DNA of 64,000 nucleotides from Paroedura picta (Eukaryota > Chordata > Lepidosauria > Squamata > Gekkonidae). This document shows positions 55,828 to 64,000 of this stretch, one piece after another; position 1 is the stretch's first letter, and every line of letters begins with the position of its first letter. The stretch spans positions 58,424,674 through 58,488,673 of the forward strand of contig NC_135375.1 in the NCBI RefSeq assembly GCF_049243985.1, read 5' to 3'. Position numbers and translations under genes: made by a program. A model generated the notes under the pieces. It saw nothing but the letters and a program-made list of their open reading frames with translations, did not search any database and had not been told where the DNA came from.

Positions 55828-56329
55828 TTGCCTAATAAAACTGGAAAACTTAGTTCCCCTCAAAGTCTCACTGTCTACCTTCATGGCAAATTCTGATTTT
55901 TATTTATTAGGCCAGGCTTGAGCAAAGTTACTTCAGCCCCTATTTCTCTCCAGATTGTTGCTTGTTCACCGTTTAGTTACAGGGTCTAAATATTCCGTAT
56001 TAAGATCTTCCTACACTTTCCAGACTCATCCCTTGCTGTTCCCTTGCTGTTTGCCCCCCAAAATAAAAATTGTTACTGGTTAAGGGATGGCCAGAGTCCA
56101 CAGCTGCACCATTCCACCCCAACCTTAGCCTCTACCATCATCTCTACTATCCAGCTGGTCTATCTGTTTCTGCCAAAAAATACAAACTGTTGGTAAGGGC
56201 TGGTCAGAGCCCGCAGCCAAGGTAGAACATACCTGCGCCACTCCACCCCAGCCTTAGCCTGCAAGCCTCTACCATCGTCTCTACTATCCAGTTGTTCTGT
56301 CTGTTTACACCCCAAAATTGTTGTTATTG

Positions 56330-56435
56330 TTATATTGATCTTGTTTTATATAAATTTTCTAAATGTTTTATGTAAACTTCCCAGAGCTGTAGGGAAGAGT
56401 GGTATAAAAATCTAAATAAAAAAATAAAAAAATAT
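56330..56435 (+). mobile_element. L2-like LINE 3' tail
   Basis: 'tatgtaaacttcccagagct' to 'gggaagagtggtataaaaat' with an A-rich tail matches the L2 3' terminal pattern. Confidence 0.55.
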
Positions 56436-56589
56436 AAACTGTTGCCTCTACCATTATCTCTTCTGTTGCTGCTCATCTGTGGACTATTATGATCAGCTCT
56501 GCAGATAAAAAAGTATTCTTCTACAGGAGGGTAGTACCCTGAGACATTGTATGGTTTTTGAGGCCCTACCTCAAGGAATATTTCAACCT

Positions 56590-56680
56590 GGGTTAGCCAG
56601 GCTTCAGGTGGGGCCTGGAGATCTCCTGGAATTACAGCTTCTCTCCAGATTATAAAGATCAGCTTCCCAGGCAGTAATGG
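56590..56680. repeat. hAT-like MITE right-half fragment
   Basis: 'gggttagccaggcttcaggt', 'ggggcctggagatctcctgg' and 'aattacagcttctctccaga', minus orientation of the family. A similar short piece lies at 55025-55090. Confidence 0.55.
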
Positions 56681-57793
56681 ATGCTTGGGAGGGTGGACAA
56701 GGCTGTTGTGCAAAAGAAGTAGGCCTCAAATGTTCAGAGAGTGGTCGAGAAGAGACACACATGGCTTGGCTGTGTCTTCCCTCCAGCAGCAACCCTGGCC
56801 ACAGCAGTATTTTAAGTGAGATGGGGCTTTTCTGTGGCCTCCCAGTCAGCCAATGGTTAGGCAGAAGGAGAAACCTTTTCCCCTCAAAAGGAATGCCCAT
56901 GCATGCCCATAGACTCCCCTGCATTGCTTTTGGAAATGCATTTTCACCTCAGGAACTGTTAGAGGCTCCCTTCAAAGCTGGCCTGAAGGGAGAAAGGGCT
57001 ACGGAATCCTGAGCAAGAGCAGTAATTGGCCCTGAGTTGGGGAGGTTCCACCAATAGGAGTCTTGGGAACCTTCAGCATTTTGTCAGGGTCACAGTTTTA
57101 TGTATATAGAAGACATGTACATCCCAAATTTGAAGCGAGGAATGAATAATCTATTTAGATCTGCATGTTAGGCAAGAAATATATATTTTTAATTGCCCCA
57201 CTCCCATACTTCGTACATCATTCACAAACAAGGAGATAGAATCACTAGTGTTAAGCATTCTGCATTTACTTTGTTTATACTGGTGTGGATCCTGCTGAAT
57301 TCAGATCAATTTGGGCTCGGGTTTTCCTCTATTTCCCCGCCTCCCTTGAACCAGAAAGTGTTCTTCAGGTGATTGGGGAAGCTCAGAAGGGGGGGGGGAA
57401 GGCAAGTGCAACAGGAAGCTCTTTCGTTTCTTGAAGAGGTGGGGGGGAGGATTGGAGACAGCAGAGGAGGGGGAATAAATCCAAGAGGCAAATCTCTGCT
57501 GAGATAAGTTAGGGCTTCTGGAGCAGTCACTTTAAGGTAAGCCTTGCAACCAGGATCCAGGAAGTTCTTGAACCCTGGCCCTGGCCAATCAGGGAAAACT
57601 CCTTTGCTCCCAGGAATGGAGCAGTAAATTAATTCGCAAAAAGCAGCCATCTACACATTTACTCATGGCAGTCTTCAAATATTGAGGCTAATATCCACTC
57701 CAGGATATCACGGGGGAAAGGTAGGGTCACCATGAATCAATGTTGCTGATGGAAAATTTAAAGCACCCAGACTCAAAGTGGAAATTGAATTTA

Positions 57794-58155
57794 GCGTAGA
57801 CCAGTGATCCCCAACCTTTTTGAGGTTGCAGCAGGGAGGGCGATTGCCCGGTCGCGCATGCCGTGCATGTGCAGCCACGCATGTGCATTGTGCATGCAAG
57901 GCCAAAATCGTGCATGCGTGGCACTATCGCGCATGCACACATGGCAAAAGTGCTGCGCATGTGCAATTTCGGCCGTGCATGGAGCATATGCGCATGCTTC
58001 CCTGCTTCCCTCTCCCCCCCTCCCACAGTAAGAAGCTTCCCGGGCTGCAAGCTTGCCGTCTGGGAAGTTTTTTACTGGGGGTGGGTGGGGAGAGGGAGCC
58101 GCAGCCCGGTGCCAGGGCCTTCGCAGCCCGGCGGTTGGGGACCACTAGCGTAGAC
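57794..58155. mobile_element. hAT MITE, CpG-rich, with 8-bp TSD
   Basis: The 346-bp element (57802-58147) has ends CAGTGATCCCCAACC and GGTTGGGGACCACTA (inverted, two mismatches) and the perfect 8-bp flanking repeat GCGTAGAC (57794-57801, 58148-58155). The interior repeats GCATGC/GCGCATG words. End sequence and duplication length fit hAT. Confidence 0.92.
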
Positions 58156-58334
58156 TGCAGGGATTCATTCGAACTGGGAGTGGGTAAAAAGCCCCGTGCA
58201 GACTACACCCAGGTGATATTTCACACATAAATATTTTTGATCTTTTTAGGCTGCAATGGTAAGTACACTGGCCCTACTAATTACATGGGACTTAGTTCAA
58301 AGAAAACTTGTTTAGGACTGCTCCTAGTGTCACT

Positions 58335-58490
58335 TAGGGATGCCAACTATGGATGAGGAAGTACATGGCGATTTTGAGGGTGGAGCCTGAGGGCAAGGTT
58401 TGGGAAGTTCGAGAGACTTCAATGGGGTGTAGTGCCATAGAGTCCACCTAACAAAGCAGCCACCACCTGGAGGCTGGCGACCCTAATACG
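58335..58490 (+). repeat. hAT-like MITE, near full length
   Basis: Ends TAGGGATGCCAACT and GGCTGGCGACCCTA are inverted. The interior carries 'tagtgccatagagtccacct'. Same family as the copy at 40.5/42.1 kb. Confidence 0.75.
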
Positions 58491-58689
58491 AGAATATTCA
58501 TACTGTTTAGCGTTCATCGTCTTCACATTTCCTTATTATACACTGGATTATAAAAGATCGGCCAACTCTTTTTGTAGATACGATATGGTCTGTCGAGGGT
58601 GGGCACAATGAGGTGCAGTAATAGGATGATAAAAACATTTGTGTATGGGTCTAGACACAACTCTGTAATGGTTTTACATTTCGAGGGCT

Positions 58690-59560
58690 ACGGTAGGCAG
58701 GCATAGATCTCCTGGCCGCTGCCGTCACCGTCCACCTGCCTCATCCAGACGCTCAGCTTCTACTGCGCCCGTCACCACGACACGTAAGTGACTGTCTGGC
58801 GACTCCCCCTCTGGAAAGACAGGAGGACTCCTCCAGTCGCTGCTGGGCTGAAGCGGAGGACGCAAAAGGTGACGGCCCCTCCCCTCCCCTCCCCTCCCCA
58901 CCTGGCAGCGTCCTCCCCGGGCAGAGCAGGGAGGGCAGGGTCCATGGTGAGGAGGAGGAGCAGAAGCCGGGACTGGGGGCCGGCGGCGCCTCCAGTCTGG
59001 CCTGGCGGAGGCGGTGGCAGCAGCTCCACGAGGAGGAGGAGGAGGAGGAGCTGCGGCAGCAACAGCGGCGGCGCGGAGCTGGAGCAGCTGCCCCTGAACA
59101 TGGCGGCAGCAGAGCAGCACTTCACGGAAGCCGCCGCCGCCACCCTCCCGCCGTCTGGGTCGGTCCCGGTTCTCTTCTGCTTCTCTGTTTTCGCCAGGCC
59201 TTCGTCGGTGCCGCACAGCTCTGGCTATGAGGTGCTGATCCAGAAGTTCCTGAGCCTCTACGGCGACCAGCTCGATATGCACCGCAAGTTCGTGGTGCAG
59301 CTTTTCTCGGAGGAGTGGAGTCAGTACATAGACCTGCCCAAGGGCTTCTTGGTGAACGAGCGCTGCAAAGTCCGCCTCGTGCCGTTGCAGATACAGGTGG
59401 GTGACCGAGAGCCGCTTAGCCAGCCCGTGCGTCCTCCTTCCCCGCCCCGCTGCCCTCTCACACCCACCTCCAGTCAGGGGAGACCGGGGAGGAGGAGGAG
59501 AATGAGGGCATCTCCACTTAGTTCGACACACTGACCAGGTGCTGCTTCTCTACTGCCTGC
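58690..59560 (+). promoter_or_regulatory. ISOC1: CpG island promoter of ISOC1
   Basis: A GC- and CpG-rich block over the ISOC1 first exon, with CCCCTCCC runs around 58875-58900 that could bind Sp/KLF factors, and (GGA)n/(GCGGCA)-rich sequence just before the ATG. No TATA box. The transcription start cannot be fixed. Confidence 0.75.
59100..59396 (+). CDS. ISOC1: ISOC1 first coding exon (isochorismatase domain-containing protein 1)
   Basis: Encodes 99 residues, starting [10 protein letters not shown], then [60 protein letters not shown] and IQ before the donor CAG|GTGGGT. This is almost the same as mammalian ISOC1 from about residue 25 on; the first residues are variable, as in mammals. The isochorismatase-like hydrolase domain itself lies in later exons outside the window. 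The enzymatic role of ISOC1 in vertebrates is not well known. The start was chosen by homology (MAAAE) and a good Kozak context (A at -3, G at +4). The frame is open upstream to 58788, but those residues are low-complexity. The exon ends in phase 0. Confidence 0.95.
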
Positions 59561-61904
59561 TAGCCAGTAGTGGCGACTTCCCTTTCTTCCTCCTGCAGCA
59601 GCTTGATTTCCACAAATCGAAATCATAAGAACTCTTCAGGTGATGTCTTGAGAAAGTCTCAGAATGCTGCGCACATAACCCCCCCCCCCCCATCCTTGTA
59701 ACACACCTCCAAACTAGGCCTTTCCCAAGATTGTAGATGGAGAACAGAGGGAGCCTGAATAAGTGTATATGGTGAGGAATTAATTCTTAATTGAGGTTGT
59801 GTTTGAACTCTGGGGGTTTTCTGGATTTTACTTTAAGTCACCTGTACACCAGTTTGCATAACATCCAAACCTAAGTGTATTTAGTCAGGCAAGGTCCAGT
59901 GGGTTCGAATGGAATTTGAAGCTATGCATGCACTGGCTTTTCTGTTTTCAACTTAAAATTGCAGACAGGGTACCACGAAATAGAGGAAGGAGAAAATCAT
60001 CCAATCATGGAGTGGTGATGTGCTTTCCTGATTCTTAGCCCTTTGGAAGAAGGAAACTGAGAAGGGATGGATTCTTTCCCCACGTGTATTTCATAATCAC
60101 ATAGGAAATGGCTATTCTGATCCATGATGGCCTCAGTGAGTATGGCAGTTGAGGTGGTCGTGACTAATTCCAGAATGAAAGTGGAATTAAATTCAGCAAA
60201 AGATACCTTATAAAGAACATCTAAAGTTAAAAAGATGTGTAAGGAAACACCTTAAAAGTCCCCAGCTTCATTGAGAAAAGTACAGGGATGTTGTTCAGTT
60301 GTGAATGGGAAAGTACAATGAAGGGAGCTGTGAGATCAATGATGGAAACTTTTAAGGAACTGTCAAGCCAGGACAGTTGATTGATACAGGCAAAGCATAT
60401 ATTTTGGGTACCGTTGCCTGTTTTTATGGTACAGTAACAGCCTCATTCTGTTCAGTGTTAGATCTGCTTAAGTCCATTGTTTAAGCATAAGTATAGAATT
60501 TAGCTCCCTTAGAAATTTCTGTAACCTACTTTCCAGTAAATGTGTTCAAAATTGAAGTGTAAGCACCTCCATGCCATATAAGGGGTGCATATTTAAAATT
60601 CATATACTACCGCAACATACAATACCTTTATTAGATCTTACCTGAGAATCGTGAAAAAAATAAATTTTTTGTGGTTCTTTAGCTATCTTGAAATTGTACC
60701 CCAGGATATTTAAGGGTATTAACTTCACGGAATTGGGCAATCTTGAGTAAGTTTTGAGTGATCTAGAGTGATCTGCACTGAGTGATCTTGAGTAAGCTTA
60801 AACTTTGATCTACTGACCAAATGTTTCCATGCTATTCATGTAGAGTACCTGGAAATTAATTCTACTGTAAGCAGAATAATAATATTTAAATAGGTATAAA
60901 CTGATTTCTCTAAAATCTCTCTGTAATGGACTTCAGCTGTTGAAACATTTTGTTCTATTTTATGGTATTTTACACAAATTGTGACCTGTACCTACCATTT
61001 ACGTCAGTGGGGTTTTAAAATATGCATTTCTCCGGAATGATGCATTAGACATGCATATAAGGTAGTTAGAGAAGTATAAGTGACATCTGGATAAATGTGG
61101 CCATATCAATAATTTGTATTATTTGTAGTTTGGCCTAATAGTTTTAATTAAAGTTTCCTTTTTCATAGAGCAGATAAAATACCCAAAACTCAAGTAATTT
61201 ATAATAATTACTATGCTGATTATCGCCCCCATTTGAAGATACTGAAGTGAGCTTTGCTTACCTAGGCCGAAGCTGTTTAAGGATAGGATGCTAAATAATT
61301 TGCTGCTTGTCATATCTGTGTTCTATGATGATAGCGGTAAAGCTATTAAGTAATCTGGATAGGATGACTTTAATTTGATTGGGTTTATTCAAGTGCTATG
61401 CATGGAAAAGCTGAACAGTACAGAAGCTACTGGATTTGTGTGTTATGTTCCATGAATGAATGACAGAATATCTCCAGAGTGAACACAGTATGTAAAGTAC
61501 TGCCAGCATATCATTCTGATGATTTGTTCATTAATAAAATAAAAATGTTTGCTATCTGTTTTTCAAACTATAAATGGAAAATTATTTGGTTGTTTAAATG
61601 TTTTCATATTGCAAAACTTTAATGTAGCTGCTACTTTGAGCATACTGAATGAAGCATAAGATAAATTTGCATGTTACTGTGCAGATGTTACCGCTATTTC
61701 AGAAAAATAGCTTAGTCACTTAGTTGTATTATACAATGTAAAATATTAGCAGCACAGCTCTGTGAAAGTCCCCTCCTCCAAGCAGGTAGGTGTGTGATCC
61801 ATAAAAGAGAATGCAGCATTCTGATTCAGTTGAGGTTAATAGGCTTAGAAGAGTATAACTCTTTGAGGCTGCAATTTTATGCTCACTTTTCTGAGAGTGA
61901 ATCC

Positions 61905-62213
61905 ACTGAACACGGTAAAGGTAAAGGTATCCCCTGTGCAAGCACCGAGTCATTTCTGACCCTTGGGGTGACGCTCCCCAGCGTTTTCATGGCAGACTCA
62001 ATACAGGGTGGTTTGCCAGTGCCTTCCCCAGTCATTACCGTTTTACCCCCCAGCAGCAAGCTGGGTACTCATTTTACCGACCTCGGGAGGATGGAAGGCT
62101 GAGTCAACCTTGAGCCGGCTGCTGGGATCGAACTCCCAACCTCATGGGCAGACAGCTTCAGACAGCATTTCTGCCGCTTACCACTCTGCGTAACAAGAGG
62201 CCATACTGAACAC
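61905..62213 (-). repeat. Sauria SINE with 9-bp TSD
   Basis: Minus strand, 61914-62204: tail GGTAAAGGTAAAGG, BovB-like end, then the tRNA part, which is damaged near 62150-62195. It is flanked by the direct repeat ACTGAACAC (61905-61913, 62205-62213). Confidence 0.92.
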
Positions 62214-62682
62214 AGTAGGACTTGGCTATTCAGAAGTATGCTTACTGTTGCTGTGTGTGTTCCAGGCTTCAATCCAAAGCACATTTACTGGCAAGTGGAA
62301 CAAACTGAAATTAATAGGATTTTCACATCAACATGGATAAGATTACTATTAGCTGTAGTAAAGATTAACTATCATAATTATCCTGTTGATATTTGTATTA
62401 ACAGGGACCAAGGAAAGTAACATTATTATATTATTTTAAGAAGAAATAATTAAATAGTTGAGAAATAAAAGAACTATGAAGAGATAAGCAGAATCTTGTG
62501 ACCAGAATCCACACAGACTTGCATTGAATGCGGGGCCAGCTGCCCATTTTTCCTGTTGGCAGCATCTTGTGCCTTATAGGGTTCTGTTCCAGGCTCTTTG
62601 ACTTTTGGGGGAAGGTTCAAGGACTGCTGTTGGTAGAGTCGGGGAGATTGAAAACTTCTATGCGTGTATGGTACTTTGAATC

Positions 62683-63800
62683 GTTGTTGTTGTTGTTAGG
62701 TGCGAAGTCGTGTCCGACCCATCGCGACCCAATGGACAATGATCCTCCAGGCCTTTCTGTCCTCTACCATTCCCCGGAGTCCATTTAAGTTTGCACCTAC
62801 TGCTTCAGTGACTCCATCCAGCCACCTCATTCTCTGTCGTCCCCTTCTTCTTTTGCCCTCAATCGCTCCCAGTATTAGGCTCTTCTCCAGGGAGTCCTTC
62901 TTTCTCATGAAGTGGCCAAAGTATTTGAGTTTCATCTTCAGGATCTGGCCTTCTAAGGAGCAGGCAGGGCTGATCTCCTCTAGGACTGACCGTTTTGTTC
63001 GCCTTGCAGTCCAAGGGACTTGCAAGAGTCTTCTCCAGCACCAGAGTTCAAAAGCCTCAATTCTTTGACGCTCGGCCTTCCTTATGGTCCAACTTTCGCA
63101 GCCATACGTTGCAACTGGGAAGACCATAGCCTTGACTAAACGCATTTTTGTTGGCAGGGTGATGTCTCTACTTTTTAGGATGCTGTCTAAATTTGCCATA
63201 GCTTTCCTCCCCAGGAGCAAGCGTCTTTTAACTTCTTTGCTGCAGTCCCCATCTGCAGTGATCTTGGAGCCCAGGAAAATAAAATCTGTCACTACCTCCA
63301 TTTCTTCCCCATCTATTTGCCAGGAATTGAGAGGGCTGGATGCCATGATCTTCATTTTTTTGATGTTGAGTTTCAAGCCAATTTTTGCTCTCCTCCTTCA
63401 CCTGCATCAAAAGGCTCTTTAGTTCCTCTTCGCTTTCTGCCATTAGAGTGGTATCATCTGCATATCTGAGATTGTTGATATTTCTCCCTGCAATCTTGAT
63501 CCCAATTTGTGACTTATCTAACCCCGCCTTTCTCATGATGTGCTCCGCATACAAGTTAAATAGGCAAGGTGACAGTATACAGCCTTGCCGAACTGCTTTC
63601 TCAATTTTGAACCAATCAATGATTCCATGCCTGTTTCTCACTGTTGCTTCTTGACCTGCATATAAGTTTCTCAATAGACAAATAAGATGCTCTGGTATTC
63701 CCAGCTCTTTATGAACTTGCCACAATTTGGTGTGTTTCACACAATCAAAGGCTTTAGCATAGTCAATGAAGCAGAAGTAGATGTTTTTCTGGAACATAGT
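62683..63800 (-). mobile_element. BovB LINE, 1.1 kb, fairly young
   Basis: Minus strand. 63797-63228 encodes IYFCFIDYAKAFDCVKHTKL and [20 protein letters not shown] (YADD box intact). 63376-62696 encodes [20 protein letters not shown] to [15 protein letters not shown], overlapping in another frame, so at least one frameshift lies near 63.39 kb. Tail (GTT)n at 62683. Truncated upstream of the RT core. Confidence 0.94.
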
Positions 63801-64000
63801 ATTTTCAATTTGCTTTTAAATTGTCTGGTTTGTTATTTTTAAAATGCATATTTGATGTTTCTCTATATAAATATGTGTTAATGTCTCTTTAGAAGTTAAT
63901 AAGAGATTATGTAAATACCTAACCAATGGCATCTATCCCTAGTAGGTTAGCAAAAACTGTTGAAACATATTCTATTTTATGGTTCAATGAGAAATTTAAT

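Larger units (their letters stand above)
59397..64000 (+). other. ISOC1: ISOC1 intron 1 (partial)
   Basis: No sequence encoding the expected next segment (LTTLGNLTPSS in human, from memory) was found, so intron 1 extends past the window. 59.6-61.9 kb and 63.8-64.0 kb are AT-rich unique sequence. A Sauria SINE and a BovB copy occupy parts of the rest. Confidence 0.85.

Noticed and set aside
55076-55921. 281-residue frame with several overlapping long frames on both strands
   Set aside because: The block is extremely GC-rich, so stops are rare; no domain, splice context or start is supported, and it lies in a Helitron-like element.
58725-59531. 268-residue minus-strand frame over the ISOC1 exon
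   Set aside because: It is the antisense shadow of a GC-rich first exon; the plus-strand product is clearly ISOC1.
59397-64000. ISOC1 exon 2 inside the window
   Set aside because: No segment encoding the expected continuation with a suitable acceptor was seen.

Overview
The window is vertebrate nuclear DNA, almost certainly from a squamate reptile (lizard or snake). The evidence is two split host genes with vertebrate protein sequences plus a characteristic repeat mix: RTE/BovB LINEs, Sauria-type tRNA SINEs whose 3' end resembles BovB, CR1 and L2 LINEs with RT reading frames, a second tRNA SINE with an L2-like tail, hAT-type MITEs and Helitron-like elements. The exact species cannot be named from the sequence.

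Layout. 1-7.6 kb is upstream intergenic DNA made largely of LINE remains (CR1, L2, BovB), a palindromic hAT MITE and a larger terminal-inverted-repeat transposon. 8048-52368 (+) is a complete SLC27A6 (FATP6, a fatty-acid transport / very-long-chain acyl-CoA synthetase family protein) in 10 coding exons. All splice sites are GT/AG, all phases join, and the encoded protein is 620 residues, very close to mammalian FATP6. The exons total only 1,863 bp. Introns 2, 4, 5, 6 and 8 are long and repeat-filled; intron 5 is about 16 kb. 52.4-58.7 kb is intergenic, with a CR1, SINEs, a Helitron-like element and a hAT MITE with an 8-bp duplication. 58.7-59.5 kb is a GC-rich promoter/first-exon island, and 59100-59396 (+) is the first coding exon of ISOC1 (isochorismatase-domain protein 1). 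Its intron 1 runs off the window. SLC27A6 followed by ISOC1 on the same strand is the arrangement I know from human chromosome 5q23, so this is conserved synteny.

No host RNA gene, CRISPR array or recognisable retrovirus/LTR element was seen. The most interesting material is repeat biology in the introns: a head-to-head Sauria SINE dimer bounded by one perfect 12-bp target-site duplication (as if two RNAs were reverse-transcribed at one break), a CR1 nested in the tail of a SINE with a 7-bp duplication, a SINE body amplified into a tandem array of about 122 bp period, at least five copies of a Helitron-like family with a shared 3' hairpin and CTAG end, 5S-rRNA-like repeat segments, and two hammerhead-ribozyme-like cores in probable Penelope-type remnants.
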